A DNA stretch of 64,000 nucleotides from Bacillota bacterium (GCA_023415655.1 JAEZKD010000125.1:35605-99604), one strand, 5' to 3'; counted from the stretch's first letter, positions 8,768 through 18,293 are shown. Program-made: numbers and translations. Notes: generated by a model from the letters alone, not told the origin.

Positions 8768-8867
8768 TAATGCGGGGATACCTCCCTCGGCGCGGGAACA
8801 AAGTGTGCTATGAGAGACTTTAATCGTTAGAGTGTGCAAAGCACACTTTGTTCACTCCATGGGTTTT

Positions 8868-9956
8868 CTATAAAATTGCAGTAACAAAAATATTAGGGTG
8901 TGTTGCTAAATCAATAAATCGATCATCAATTCGAATGACTGGTCGCGTTATATTATTACGATTCATCAGTACAATTTCGCCGATCTCGCCCGTATTTAGT
9001 CGTATTGTGCTATGTAGATAAAGTTGAGTAATATGATCAAAAAATGTCATAAGATATTTAGGATCATATTTTGTCAATCCTTCGGTCTCAAAGATTGAGA
9101 TAACTTCAAATGGACAAAGTGGACCACGATATACGCGAGCACTGGTCATAGCATCGAATACATCTGCGATCATAACTAGTTTTGCAAATTTATCAATCTG
9201 CTGATCGTGTAAGCCCATTGGATACCCAGAACCATCACATCGTTCATGGTGCATCATAGCAGACATTTTTATATGTATATTAATATCAAGTGGACGAAGA
9301 ATCTCATAGCCCCGAAGTGCATGGGTCTTGACAATAGAGTACTCTTCTTCTGTTAATTTAGCAGGTTTGAATAATATTTCATTGGGAATGGCAATCTTTC
9401 CGATATCATGTAATAGTCCACATAGGGTTGCAGTCTCTATATCTCGTTTTGAAAATCCCAACCAAGTAGCAAGTATTTTACATATTATAGATACATTCAC
9501 ACAGTGAGTATAGGTATGATCATCATGGCCACGCATGCAGTGTAGCATATCGAATACATGAAGTCCATTACGAGACGAGGATATCACATTGTTCATGTCA
9601 TGATAAAGGGAAAGAAGATCCACTTTATTCTTGCCATCGATGAGATCACTCATCACATCTTTCAGATTGTTTGTCATGTTTTGAACATTATGATCAAATT
9701 CTTTGAATTCTTCGGTTCCCTTAAGCTTTTCATGATATAAGTCATTTATCAATGGTTCCGCTGGAAGTTCATCAGGAGTACTATCTTCTACTTGAATTCG
9801 TACGATATCGACGGAGTAGAATTTTAAACGCGTAATAATTTTATCAGATAATTTGGTACCTTCTTGTATAATCAGTAGGTTGTTAAACGAATAAATATTT
9901 TCTGCAACAACCATCTCAGGTTTCAACTGACTAACCGGGACTTTTACAGTTTTCAT
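8868..9956 (-). CDS. HD-GYP domain c-di-GMP phosphodiesterase
   Basis: This 362-residue cytoplasmic protein has an N-terminal segment like the DUF3391/'metal-dependent hydrolase' regulatory region and a C-terminal HD-GYP domain. The metal motif HDIGK is at 183-187, the HHE motif at 236-238 and the GYP signature (DGSGYP) at 241-246, so the residues for cyclic di-GMP hydrolysis are present. There is no membrane segment or receiver domain. AAAGGAG precedes the ATG at 9956. It is transcribed alone, away from the copper operon. Two promoters can be read upstream, one sigma-A-like and one with a motility-sigma -10, which would tie it to flagellar control. Confidence 0.92.
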   Translation of the reverse strand: MKTVKVPVSQLKPEMVVAENIYSFNNLLIIQEGTKLSDKIITRLKFYSVDIVRIQVEDSTPDELPAEPLINDLYHEKLKGTEEFKEFDHNVQNMTNNLKDVMSDLIDGKNKVDLLSLYHDMNNVISSSRNGLHVFDMLHCMRGHDDHTYTHCVNVSIICKILATWLGFSKRDIETATLCGLLHDIGKIAIPNEILFKPAKLTEEEYSIVKTHALRGYEILRPLDINIHIKMSAMMHHERCDGSGYPMGLHDQQIDKFAKLVMIADVFDAMTSARVYRGPLCPFEVISIFETEGLTKYDPKYLMTFFDHITQLYLHSTIRLNTGEIGEIVLMNRNNITRPVIRIDDRFIDLATHPNIFVTAIL

Positions 9957-9989
9957 AAGTTCTCCTTTTGACTTGGTTTAGTAACATGA

Positions 9990-10017
9990 TTATCGGCAAC
10001 TTTAACTAAATAAATTA
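9990..10017 (-). promoter_or_regulatory. Candidate sigma-28 (motility) promoter for the HD-GYP gene
   Basis: On the minus strand GCCGATAA (complement of 9990-9997) matches the sigma-28 -10 consensus exactly. TAAT (complement of 10014-10017) lies 16 bases upstream and matches TAAA at three of four positions. Usual spacing is about 15. CCGATAA also occurs by chance elsewhere in the window, so this is tentative. Confidence 0.4.
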
Positions 10018-10042
10018 TATGAAGAAAGGGCAATTTAGTCAA
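10014..10042 (-). promoter_or_regulatory. Sigma-A promoter for the HD-GYP gene
   Basis: On the minus strand TTGACT (complement of 10037-10042) and TATAAT (complement of 10014-10019) are 17 bases apart. The -10 overlaps the -35 of the candidate sigma-28 promoter. Confidence 0.7.
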
Positions 10043-10095
10043 TATCCATAAATGATAGATTATTTATAAAAAGTGATAGAGAAGGTTATGGCTAA

Positions 10096-10157
10096 TTGAC
10101 AATAAATAGTAAATGTGGTATGATTCACATACCCCCATAGGGTATGTGAATCATACC
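10096..10157 (+). promoter_or_regulatory. Promoter with CsoR-type operator for copA-csoR-copZ
   Basis: TTGACA at 10096-10101 and TATGAT at 10119-10124 are 17 bases apart. A perfect inverted repeat with 18-base arms (GGTATGATTCACATACCC at 10117-10134 and its complement at 10140-10157, five-base loop) covers the -10 and the start site. Its centre, TACCC-N5-GGGTA, resembles known CsoR sites. Binding would block polymerase, and copper would release CsoR. The arms are longer than a typical CsoR site, so the outer part may serve another function. Confidence 0.85.
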
Positions 10158-10172
10158 TAAGAAAGGAGAAGT

Positions 10173-12431
10173 ATGAAAGAAGTCTATAATATTACAGGAA
10201 TGTCATGTGCTGCATGTAGCAGTGCAGTAGAAAGAGTCACTCGTAAACTACCTGGAGTAAAGTCAAGTGATGTAAATCTAACCATGGGACGTTTATTGAT
10301 AGAATATGATGAATCACAAGTAACTCCTGAACTCATAATGGAAAAGATTAAGAAAGCAGGGTTTGGTGCATCTCCCTTTATTGCGGAACAACAACATACA
10401 GAAGCAGCAATTTTGGATCAAGAGGAAAAGGAACAACATCAGTTTCAAAGACAGAAACGGAATCTAATCATTGCAATTGTATTTTCGATTCCATTGTTGT
10501 ATATCTCCATGGGGCATATGGTACCATGGCCGATGCCAGTTCCAGAACTGATTAGCCTTCATATGCATCCGTTGAATTATGCAATCATACAGCTAGTCTT
10601 GACAACAGTTGTATTAATCTGTGGGAATAAATTTTACCGCAATGGATTTTATGCATTATTCAAAGGGAATCCTAATATGGACACATTAGTTGCTGTTGGT
10701 ACAAGTGCAGCATATATATATAGTATAGTAATGACCTTTTCAATTATTAGCAATGAAAAGCATGCGCATCATCTCTACTTTGAATCGGCAGCAGTTGTTG
10801 TAACACTTGTAATGCTTGGGAAGTTTTTAGAGAGTAAAAGTAAGCATAAAACGACTCAAGCAATACGAAGTATGATGGAACTTGCCCCAGACACTGCAAT
10901 ATTGCTAGTGGATCAAAAAGAGACCGAAGTCAAGGTGAATGAACTGCGTGTGAATGATCTGGTTATTGTGAAGGCTGGAATGCGTATTCCTATTGATGGA
11001 GTGATTATCTCAGGAAGTAGTAGTGTAGATGAGTCAATGTTAACAGGAGAGAGCCTGCCAGTAGAGAAAAGAGTTCAGGATAAAGTTATTGGCGGAAGTC
11101 AAAATCACGATGGTATGTTGATGATTCAAGTAACCTCCGTTGGTGAAGATACAACATTATCTAAGATTATTCGCTTGATGGAAGAAGCACAAGGGAAAAA
11201 AGCACCGATTTCTAAAGTGGCAGATAAAGTAGCAGGGATCTTCGTTCCAGTGGTAATGTGCTTAGCGGTTCTTTCTGCAATCATCTGGTTAGTGACTGGA
11301 CAGACCTTTACCTTTGCACTTACTATCTTTGTTTCTGTTTTAGTAATTGCTTGCCCATGTGCACTGGGACTTGCAACACCTACAGCCATTATGGTAGGAA
11401 CTGGTTTAGGTGCGAGTCATGGAATCCTAATTAAAAGTGGAGAAGCATTAGAAATCACTCATGCGGTGGATACCGTTGTGCTTGATAAAACTGGAACAAT
11501 TACGCAAGGAAAACCGAAGGTAGTAGAAATCGTTAGTGAACACATCGATAAAAATCAACTCATTGCAATAGCAGCAAGTGTTGAAGCAGGAAGTGAGCAC
11601 CCTCTTGCAAAAGCCATTGTAAAGGAATACAATGAGAGCAAAAATCCGTATCATTATTCAATTTCTGAGTTTACAAATCATTCAGGAATTGGTGTTCATG
11701 CAAAGCTGAATGAGACTGGACAAATGGTATGGGTTGGCAATAAGAAAATGTGTGAAGAGCAGAACCTTTCAATACAAAGATATGAGGATGCTGCTCATGC
11801 GATGGCCTTAAAAGGACAGACACCAGTTTTTGTGAATTTAGAGAATGAAGTAGTAGGTGTCATTGGTATTGCAGATACAATCAAAGAAAATAGTACAGCA
11901 GCCATTGATAAGTTAAAGACATTAGGACTGGCGGTTTATATGTTAACAGGAGACAATCAAACAGCGGCTGAATATATCGGTAAGCAGGCTCATGTGGATC
12001 ATGTCATTGCTCAAGTTCTTCCACAAGATAAGGCGGATGTAATTCAATCGTTGCAAAAACAAGGGAAAAAAGTATGTATGGTTGGAGATGGAATCAATGA
12101 TGCACCATCTTTAATTCAAGCAGATGTTGGTATTGCAATTGGAAGTGGTAGTGATATTGCAATTGATTCTGCGGATTTAGTACTGATGAGATCTGATTTG
12201 ATGGATATTTATCGAGCCATACGATTAAGTCATTTGACGATTCGTAATATCAAACAAAATCTCTTTTGGGCATTTATTTATAATACCATTGGAATCCCAG
12301 TTGCGGCAGGATTATTATATCCATTTACCGGTCTTTTGTTGAATCCTATGATCGGTGGGTTAGCAATGTCGCTAAGTTCTGTTTGTGTTGTTGGAAATGC
12401 ATTAAGGCTAAGGTATCAACGATTAGATTAG
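10173..12431 (+). CDS. copA: Copper-exporting P-type ATPase (CopA)
   Basis: This 752-residue P1B-type ATPase pumps Cu(I) out of the cytoplasm. It has a single N-terminal heavy-metal domain with MSCAAC (C12, C15), the transmembrane metal motif CPC at 394-396, actuator TGES at 291-294, phosphorylation motif DKTGT at 438-442, the SEHPLA motif near 475 and GDGIND near 640. Hydrophobic segments fall where the family's eight helices are expected. CPC with conserved C-terminal membrane residues and the csoR/copZ neighbours fit copper rather than zinc or cadmium. AAAGGAG precedes the ATG. It is the first gene of a compact three-gene unit. Confidence 0.96.
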   Translation: MKEVYNITGMSCAACSSAVERVTRKLPGVKSSDVNLTMGRLLIEYDESQVTPELIMEKIKKAGFGASPFIAEQQHTEAAILDQEEKEQHQFQRQKRNLIIAIVFSIPLLYISMGHMVPWPMPVPELISLHMHPLNYAIIQLVLTTVVLICGNKFYRNGFYALFKGNPNMDTLVAVGTSAAYIYSIVMTFSIISNEKHAHHLYFESAAVVVTLVMLGKFLESKSKHKTTQAIRSMMELAPDTAILLVDQKETEVKVNELRVNDLVIVKAGMRIPIDGVIISGSSSVDESMLTGESLPVEKRVQDKVIGGSQNHDGMLMIQVTSVGEDTTLSKIIRLMEEAQGKKAPISKVADKVAGIFVPVVMCLAVLSAIIWLVTGQTFTFALTIFVSVLVIACPCALGLATPTAIMVGTGLGASHGILIKSGEALEITHAVDTVVLDKTGTITQGKPKVVEIVSEHIDKNQLIAIAASVEAGSEHPLAKAIVKEYNESKNPYHYSISEFTNHSGIGVHAKLNETGQMVWVGNKKMCEEQNLSIQRYEDAAHAMALKGQTPVFVNLENEVVGVIGIADTIKENSTAAIDKLKTLGLAVYMLTGDNQTAAEYIGKQAHVDHVIAQVLPQDKADVIQSLQKQGKKVCMVGDGINDAPSLIQADVGIAIGSGSDIAIDSADLVLMRSDLMDIYRAIRLSHLTIRNIKQNLFWAFIYNTIGIPVAAGLLYPFTGLLLNPMIGGLAMSLSSVCVVGNALRLRYQRLD

Positions 12432-12440
12432 GAGGGTTTC

Positions 12441-12743
12441 ATGGAGGAGAACGAAGAATGCTGTGTTCGCCATAAACATCGGAATGAAATGGAGTATAAG
12501 GATTTAATACATCGCCTGAATCGTTTAGAGGGTCAGATTCGAGGAGTTAAGAGGATGGTAGAAGAGGAGTATTATTGTGTTGATATATTAACACAGGTTT
12601 CTGCAATCCAAGCAGCTTTAAATAGTTTTAACAAGGTTTTACTTTCTTCTCATATACGTTCCTGTGTAGTCGAAGAGATCAAAGATGGGAATGAACAAGT
12701 AATTGATGAATTACTATGTACCATTCAAAAAATAATGAAATAA
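12441..12743 (+). CDS. csoR: Copper-sensing repressor CsoR
   Basis: This 100-residue all-helical DUF156-family protein carries the Cu(I) triad of true CsoR proteins: Cys46 (YYCVDIL), His71 and Cys75 (SSHIRSC). The LNRLEGQIRGVKRMVEE segment is the family signature. Apo-CsoR binds DNA and copper releases it. An extra N-terminal Cys/His-rich stretch, EECCVRHKHR, precedes the core and might add metal contacts. It starts nine bases after the copA stop and precedes copZ by 12 bases. Its likely target is the palindrome at 10117-10157, giving autoregulation. Confidence 0.95.
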   Translation: MEENEECCVRHKHRNEMEYKDLIHRLNRLEGQIRGVKRMVEEEYYCVDILTQVSAIQAALNSFNKVLLSSHIRSCVVEEIKDGNEQVIDELLCTIQKIMK

Positions 12744-12755
12744 TGGAGGGTAACT

Positions 12756-12953
12756 ATGACGACACTATATATCAAGGAAATGAGTTGTAACCATTGTGTT
12801 CAAAGAATAGGAGCTTTACTAAGTGAGCTTAATTTAGAGCATACCATTTCTCTAGAAGAGAAAACTGTTTCGGTTGATACGGTAAGCATGGACCTTACCG
12901 ATATCATCAATGAATTAGATGACATTGGTTTCACAGCAACAGTAGTTAAGTAA
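12756..12953 (+). CDS. copZ: Copper chaperone CopZ (heavy-metal-associated domain)
   Basis: This 65-residue single HMA-domain protein has the metal-binding loop MSCNHC at residues 9-14. CopZ proteins carry Cu(I) to CopA in the cytoplasm. The motif keeps CxxC with an intervening Asn-His. It is the last gene of the copA-csoR-copZ unit, with GGAGGG before the ATG. No clear terminator follows it before the metK leader. Confidence 0.9.
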   Translation: MTTLYIKEMSCNHCVQRIGALLSELNLEHTISLEEKTVSVDTVSMDLTDIINELDDIGFTATVVK

Positions 12954-13077
12954 GGATTTGGAAGAAAATATCGCTTGACTTTTGATTTATTCTTCGATAT
13001 CCTTATAGGGCAATATGCAATGTTGCAGTTTAATAATGAATTAGACAAAAAAGTACGATAAGTTCATAGATACATTT

Positions 13078-13219
13078 CTCTTATTTAGAGTGACGGAGAG
13101 TAAAGACTCAGTGAAGTCACGGCAACCCCCTGTGAGTGGAAGGTGCCAAGTTGAGCGAGTAATCGAACAATAAGAGGATTTGATTTAATCAATCAAGTCC
13201 GCTTATGCGGACTTTTTTT
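13078..13219 (+). ncRNA. SAM-I (S-box) riboswitch controlling metK
   Basis: P1 is CTCTTATT at 13078-13085 pairing with AATAAGAG at 13169-13176. Between them are S-box landmarks: GACGGAG, then GTGAAGTCACGGCAACC, then GGTGCCAA. An intrinsic terminator follows. When SAM is bound, P1 forms and transcription should stop before metK, which is feedback control of SAM synthesis. Confidence 0.93.
13195..13219 (+). terminator. Terminator of the metK SAM riboswitch
   Basis: AAGTCCGC at 13195-13202 pairs with GCGGACTT at 13207-13214 around a four-base loop, followed by a run of seven T. Confidence 0.93.
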
Positions 13220-13260
13220 GTTTGAATAACAAAAGTTTTGTAATTATGAAAGGAGTTCAA

Positions 13261-14451
13261 ATGAATAATAAGTTATTATTTACTTCTGAGTCTGTTACGG
13301 AAGGACATCCAGATAAAATCTGTGATCAGATATCAGATGCAGTACTAGATGCGATGCTAGAGCAGGATCCAATGAGCCGTGTGGCATGTGAAACAGCAAT
13401 TACCACTGGTTTAGTTTTAGTTATGGGTGAAATCACTACAAGTGGTTATGTTGATATTCAAAAAATCGTTCGTGATACGGTTCGTGAGATTGGTTATGAT
13501 CGTGCAAAATATGGTTTTGATGCAGATACTTGTGGTGTTATCGTTGCTTTAGATGAGCAGTCCAAAGACATTGCAATGGGAGTGGATCAAGCCTTAGAAG
13601 CGAAAGAGCATAAAATGAGTGATGATGACATTGAAGCAATTGGTGCAGGAGATCAGGGTATGATGTTTGGCTATGCAACCAATGAAACCGAAGAATACAT
13701 GCCTTATCCAATTTCTTTAGCACATCGTTTAACGAAACAATTATCTAAGGTTAGAAAAGATGGAACCTTAAGCTATCTTCGTCCAGATGGAAAATCACAG
13801 GTTACTGTAGAATATGATGAGAATGGTAAACCAATTCATTTGAATGCAGTCGTGTTATCCACTCAACATGATCCAGATGTGACTCAGGAGCAGATTCATG
13901 CTGACATTAAGAAGTATGTATTTGACCCAGTGTTACCAAAGCATATGGTTGATGAGAATACAAAATTCTTTATTAATCCAACCGGCCGTTTTGTAATTGG
14001 TGGACCAAATGGCGATAGTGGATTAACTGGTCGAAAGATTATTGTTGATACTTATGGTGGGTATGCACGCCATGGTGGTGGTGCGTTCTCAGGAAAGGAT
14101 TGTACAAAGGTTGACCGTTCTGCAGCTTATGCAGCAAGATACGTAGCAAAGAATATTGTAGCAGCAGGAATCGCTGATAAGTGTGAAATTCAGTTATCTT
14201 ATGCAATTGGTGTAGCACAACCAACTTCTATTATGATAGATACCTTTGGAACTGGAAAAATTAGCGATGAAGTGTTAACAGAAATTGTTCGTAAACACTT
14301 TGATCTTCGTCCAGCTGGAATCATTAAGATGCTTGACTTAAGAAGACCAATTTATAAGCAAACAGCTGCCTATGGTCACTTTGGCCGTCACGACATTGAT
14401 GTTCCATGGGAAAGATTAGATAAAGTCAATGAATTAAAATCATATTTATAA
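13261..14451 (+). CDS. metK: S-adenosylmethionine synthetase
   Basis: This 396-residue enzyme makes SAM from methionine and ATP. The N-terminal [20 protein letters not shown] carries the ATP-binding His and metal Asp; [12 protein letters not shown] and [22 protein letters not shown] style motifs of the family are present near residues 116 and 258. AAAGGAG directly precedes the ATG at 13261; an in-frame TTG at 13222 lies in the riboswitch terminator tail and is rejected. Expression should fall when SAM is high through the upstream S-box. It appears monocistronic, ending in the palindromic element at 14474. Confidence 0.98.
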   Translation: MNNKLLFTSESVTEGHPDKICDQISDAVLDAMLEQDPMSRVACETAITTGLVLVMGEITTSGYVDIQKIVRDTVREIGYDRAKYGFDADTCGVIVALDEQSKDIAMGVDQALEAKEHKMSDDDIEAIGAGDQGMMFGYATNETEEYMPYPISLAHRLTKQLSKVRKDGTLSYLRPDGKSQVTVEYDENGKPIHLNAVVLSTQHDPDVTQEQIHADIKKYVFDPVLPKHMVDENTKFFINPTGRFVIGGPNGDSGLTGRKIIVDTYGGYARHGGGAFSGKDCTKVDRSAAYAARYVAKNIVAAGIADKCEIQLSYAIGVAQPTSIMIDTFGTGKISDEVLTEIVRKHFDLRPAGIIKMLDLRRPIYKQTAAYGHFGRHDIDVPWERLDKVNELKSYL

Positions 14452-14473
14452 AATAAGCGAGATTATCGCTGTC

Positions 14474-14595
14474 AAAGGGGCTGTCGCATTGTCGGATCTA
14501 GGTCCCTATAAAACACCATATATCTTTATTTGCCACGATGAGAATAAAATATGGTGCCTTATAGGGTGCTGAGTTTGATATGCGATAGTCCCTTT
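14474..14595. repeat. Long imperfect palindrome after metK (terminator or MITE-like relic)
   Basis: Outer arms AAAGGGGCTGTCGCAT (14474-14489) and ATGCGATAGTCCCTTT (14580-14595) pair with two G-U pairs. Inner 18-base arms (14504-14521 and 14549-14566) pair with two mismatches. A T-rich stretch follows. It can act as the metK terminator. The gene-free gap to the kinase (14452-14766) holds this element and a TATAAT at 14720-14725. Confidence 0.75.
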
Positions 14596-14766
14596 ATTTT
14601 ATGCTAGAAGCTAGGTTATACTACTATCACATAGAACTATTAGTTTATATTTATGCATGCTTTAGAATACTTTCATGAACTTCACCGAGAGTTTAGGTGT
14701 AACTCATAGAAGAATATGGTATAATAAGTGATAGATTATCGAAAAAAGAGAGCAGGAGATTAGAAG

Positions 14767-16308
14767 ATGAATCTTAAAAATCGTCTTAAAACAGCATTCT
14801 TGATTATAATTATTTTACCTATTATGCTTGCTTTTTTGATTGGGAATGTGATTATTAGGTATCAGATGGACTCCATACAGAAAACCTATAATATTGAACA
14901 TGATTCCATTAAGGTATTTACCAATCCGCTACAGATTCTGAATCGAGTAACGAGAGATGTTTTTAATCGAATAAAGCTATATGCAATGACTGCTCCCTCT
15001 TTACTAGAGGATACAACATTTATTAGTGCGCTGAATGATGAATTAAAAGATAAGTATTCCTTCCTTGTAGTTAAGAAGGGAGATGAGATGATTTATGTAG
15101 GTGATCCAGCAAAGGTAGCTGAGATTAGTAGCAGTATCGAGCTATACGGATCTTATAATACTCAAGTAGATGGTGGCGTTTATGTAGGTGGTGATCATCC
15201 AGTGCTTGTAAAACAACAGGACTTTACATGCAGTGATGGAACAGTAGCAACCATACTTATATTCACTGATATTGATACCGTAGTACCTCAAGTAAAATCA
15301 TTTGCAATTCAAGCACTAATATCTTTTATCTTTATTATTGTTATTACAGCCTTCTTTTTAATTCTATGGCTCTATCGTGGAATCATTTATCCTCTGAATG
15401 TTCTAAAAAGAGCAACGAAGGAGATGAAGGAAGGGAATCTAGATTACTCCATTCAGATGCATTTAGATGATGACATTGGACAATTATGTAGTGATTTTGA
15501 AGAAATGAGAATTCATTTAAAAGAGTTAATTGAAGTAAAGATGCAGTATGAAGAAAATTCAAAGGAGCTACTAAGCAATATATCGCATGATTTAAAAACA
15601 CCTTTGACCACGATTAAAGGTTATGCAGAAGGTATTATTGATGGCGTTGCAGATACACCAGAAAAGATTGATCGATATGTAAAGACTATTTATCATAAAG
15701 CTAATGATATGAGTGTGCTTGTGGATGAGCTATCGATGTATGCAAAGATTGATAACAATGCCATGCCATATAATTTTAGAATTATAGATGCCTGTGAATA
15801 CTTTAATGATTGTGTGGATGAGCTTACCTTTGAGATGGAGGTAAAGAACATTCATTTTGACTATCAAAATGAAGTTACTCAAAACTGCAAGATTATTGTT
15901 GATACGGAGCAGATGAAACGAGTAATCCATAATATAATCAATAATTCTGAGAAATATATGGATAAGGAAGAAGGAGTAATAGAAGTTCGCGTTATAGAAT
16001 TGGATGAGCAGATTCAGGTAGAGATTAAAGATAATGGGATCGGAATTGACCAAAAGGATTTACCATATATATTTGATCGTTTTTATCGTGCAGATGAGTC
16101 AAGAAATTCAAGCAAAGGTGGTAGTGGACTTGGACTTGCCATTGTTCGTAAGATTATTGAAGAGCATGGTGGAAGGATTTGGGCATCTAGCAAGCTATAT
16201 GAGGGTACCTCAATTTATTTTACGGTTATGAAATGGTCAGAAAAAGCAATGGAGGAAACAAAGTTTTCAAAGATCAAGAAAGAAATGATTCTTCAGGTAA
16301 AGGATTAG
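14767..16308 (+). CDS. Membrane sensor histidine kinase
   Basis: This 513-residue kinase has an N-terminal membrane helix (about 8-30), an extracellular sensor region (about 31-178) and a second helix (about 179-203). A HAMP linker (about 204-257), a HisKA domain with NISHDLKTPLTTI (phospho-His near 274) and a HATPase_c domain with N-box IINNSEKYM, G1 DNGIG, F-box and GGSGLGLAI follow. All catalytic boxes are intact. The sensor region has no motif that names a ligand. It precedes its response regulator by 15 bases, the reverse of the commoner order. A C-terminal 25-residue tail after the ATPase domain is not typical. Confidence 0.93.
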   Translation: MNLKNRLKTAFLIIIILPIMLAFLIGNVIIRYQMDSIQKTYNIEHDSIKVFTNPLQILNRVTRDVFNRIKLYAMTAPSLLEDTTFISALNDELKDKYSFLVVKKGDEMIYVGDPAKVAEISSSIELYGSYNTQVDGGVYVGGDHPVLVKQQDFTCSDGTVATILIFTDIDTVVPQVKSFAIQALISFIFIIVITAFFLILWLYRGIIYPLNVLKRATKEMKEGNLDYSIQMHLDDDIGQLCSDFEEMRIHLKELIEVKMQYEENSKELLSNISHDLKTPLTTIKGYAEGIIDGVADTPEKIDRYVKTIYHKANDMSVLVDELSMYAKIDNNAMPYNFRIIDACEYFNDCVDELTFEMEVKNIHFDYQNEVTQNCKIIVDTEQMKRVIHNIINNSEKYMDKEEGVIEVRVIELDEQIQVEIKDNGIGIDQKDLPYIFDRFYRADESRNSSKGGSGLGLAIVRKIIEEHGGRIWASSKLYEGTSIYFTVMKWSEKAMEETKFSKIKKEMILQVKD

Positions 16309-16323
16309 TAAAGGAGGGATTTT

Positions 16324-17013
16324 GTGGATAAAATACTAATAGTAGAAGATGAACAAGCAATTGCTGAGTTGGAGAAGGACTATCTAGAACTGTCAGGTTT
16401 TGATGTGACAATTGAAAATAGTGGTGATAAGGGTTTAGAAAAGGCATTGCAAGGAGATTACAAACTAATTATCCTAGACTTAATGCTACCTAAAGTGGAT
16501 GGGTTTGAAATCTGTAAGAGGGTACGTGAAGAGAAGAATATTCCAATGATTATGGTATCTGCTAAGAAGGATGACATTGATAAGATTCGAGGACTTGGAT
16601 TAGGCGCTGATGATTATATGACAAAGCCATTTAGCCCAAGTGAGCTTGTTGCGAGAGTAAAAGCACATCTTGCAAGATATGAGCGTTTGCTTGGTAGTGG
16701 AGTAAAAGAAAATGAAATCATCGAAATTCGTGGAATTAAAATTGATAAAACTGCACGTAGAGTTTATATCAATGGAGAAGAGAAGGCATTTACGACAAAA
16801 GAGTTTGATTTACTTACCTTTTTAGCTGAGAATCCAAACCACGTATATACGAAGGAAGAATTATTCCAAGAAATTTGGGATATGGAGTCGATAGGGGACA
16901 TTGCAACTGTAACCGTTCATATTAAAAAAATTCGTGAGAAAATTGAAGCGAATACATCAAAGCCTCAGTACATTGAAACAATCTGGGGTGTTGGATATCG
17001 ATTTAAGGTGTAA
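16324..17013 (+). CDS. OmpR/PhoB-family response regulator
   Basis: This 229-residue protein has a receiver domain (1-120) with acidic pair ED at 8-9, phospho-Asp in LIILDLMLP near 52, conserved Ser and Lys (MVSAKKDD, TKPF), and a winged-helix DNA-binding domain (about 130-228) with TTKEFDLL and TVTVHIKKIREKI. It starts with GTG at 16324, preceded by AAAGGAGGG. It is the partner of the upstream kinase and probably acts as a transcription activator or repressor. Targets are unknown; there is no obvious transport or resistance operon next to it. Confidence 0.95.
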   Translation: MDKILIVEDEQAIAELEKDYLELSGFDVTIENSGDKGLEKALQGDYKLIILDLMLPKVDGFEICKRVREEKNIPMIMVSAKKDDIDKIRGLGLGADDYMTKPFSPSELVARVKAHLARYERLLGSGVKENEIIEIRGIKIDKTARRVYINGEEKAFTTKEFDLLTFLAENPNHVYTKEELFQEIWDMESIGDIATVTVHIKKIREKIEANTSKPQYIETIWGVGYRFKV

Positions 17014-17137
17014 AGAACTAATGATCAAACTAGAAAATGCCACAAAGTAAACACAAAAACAACAACGATTGAAAAAAGCCAAATTGGAACGATTTAAAGG
17101 TAACTCACCGGAATATAATTGAATGAACTAACAAACA

Positions 17138-17164
17138 AATCAGGAGCCCGAAACTCCTGATTTT
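17138..17164 (+). terminator. Terminator of the two-component pair
   Basis: AATCAGGAG at 17138-17146 pairs with CTCCTGATT at 17154-17162 around a seven-base loop, then TTTTGTT. Confidence 0.85.
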
Positions 17165-17217
17165 GTTATTTAAGAGAGAAAAGGAGCTTGAGTATGAAGT
17201 GATGTATCAGTAAAAGC

Positions 17218-17245
17218 TTGTGGAGATTAGGATATATGATATAAT
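17218..17245 (+). promoter_or_regulatory. Probable promoter for the serine hydrolase gene
   Basis: TTGTGG at 17218-17223 and TATAAT at 17240-17245 are 16 bases apart, about 35 bases before the start codon. Confidence 0.5.
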
Positions 17246-17279
17246 TGCTTTAAAAAACTTGAATTTGGAGAAGTAGATT

Positions 17280-18293
17280 ATGACTGTAAATGAAGTAATT
17301 GATAAGAAATTTAGGGGCAGTGTTTATATTGTTCAAGATAGCAAGGTTTTATGTGAAAATGCAACTGGATTCGCTGATTTTGTAAATGAAATTCCTAATA
17401 CAATAGAAACCAAATTTGCAAGTGCATCAGCTGGAAAAGTGTTTGTTGCTGTAGGAATATTACAGTTAATTGAGCAACGGAAAGTGAAATTTAATGACAC
17501 TTTGGGAGAACTTCTTGATATCGATTTAAAGGGTATTGATGCTGATGTAACGATAAAGCAATTATTAAATCATACTTCGGGCGTTCCGGACTATTTTGAT
17601 GAGAGTATTATGGAAGAATATGAAGAGTTATGGATTGATTATCCTAATTATAAGATTAGACATAATAGTGATTTGCTTCCATTATTCATAAACAAACCGA
17701 TGATGTATCATAAAGGTGAAAAATTTCAATACAATAATTCGGGTTATGTATTGTTGGCAATGGTAATTGAAAAAATAACCGGTATGTATTTTGACGAATA
17801 TTTGCAAAAAAACATTTTTGATGTGTGTAGTATGAATTCAACGGGTTATTATGAGTTAGATAGGCTACCAGCGAAATGTGCCAATAACTATATTTATTCT
17901 GCAGATACAGATGATTACCGAACAAATATTTTCTCTGTTGATGTAAAAGGAACTGGGGCAGGTGGAGCATTTATCACTGTAAAGGATATTGCTAAATTTT
18001 GGACTAATTTATTAGAGGGGAAACTAATCTCAAAAGATTTAGTTGCAAATATGCTTAGTAAACAAAGCGGAGATGGAAGTGATGACGAAGAGGGTTACTA
18101 TGGTTATGGTGTATGGATTATAGATAATCCTACTGGTAAAGATATTGCATACTTTCAAGGTTGTGACCCAGGAGTAAGTTTTATTTCCGAATATAATCCT
18201 AATAGTGGTGTTATTTCTGTATTAGTAAGCAATTATGGAGATAATGTATGGAAAGAAATGCGAAAAATAAGAGAAGTTCTTTATAAGGAATAG
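17280..18293 (+). CDS. Serine hydrolase of the class C beta-lactamase / PBP4* family
   Basis: This 337-residue protein has the SxxK nucleophile motif as SAGK near residues 50-53, the YxN motif as YNN near 156 and a Gly-rich C-terminal strand near 299 (QGCDPG) in place of the usual HxG. There is no signal peptide, so it is predicted to be cytoplasmic or exported otherwise. Family members hydrolyse D-amino-acid peptides, esters or beta-lactams, and sequence alone does not tell which. LLNHTSGVPDY is a family hallmark. GGAGAAG before the ATG is the ribosome site. It stands alone between two terminators. Confidence 0.88.
   Translation: MTVNEVIDKKFRGSVYIVQDSKVLCENATGFADFVNEIPNTIETKFASASAGKVFVAVGILQLIEQRKVKFNDTLGELLDIDLKGIDADVTIKQLLNHTSGVPDYFDESIMEEYEELWIDYPNYKIRHNSDLLPLFINKPMMYHKGEKFQYNNSGYVLLAMVIEKITGMYFDEYLQKNIFDVCSMNSTGYYELDRLPAKCANNYIYSADTDDYRTNIFSVDVKGTGAGGAFITVKDIAKFWTNLLEGKLISKDLVANMLSKQSGDGSDDEEGYYGYGVWIIDNPTGKDIAYFQGCDPGVSFISEYNPNSGVISVLVSNYGDNVWKEMRKIREVLYKE

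Noticed and set aside
13222..13260. TTG start giving a 409-residue MetK
   Set aside because: The extension lies in the riboswitch terminator tail and has no ribosome site; ATG 13261 has AAAGGAG and gives the usual MetK length.
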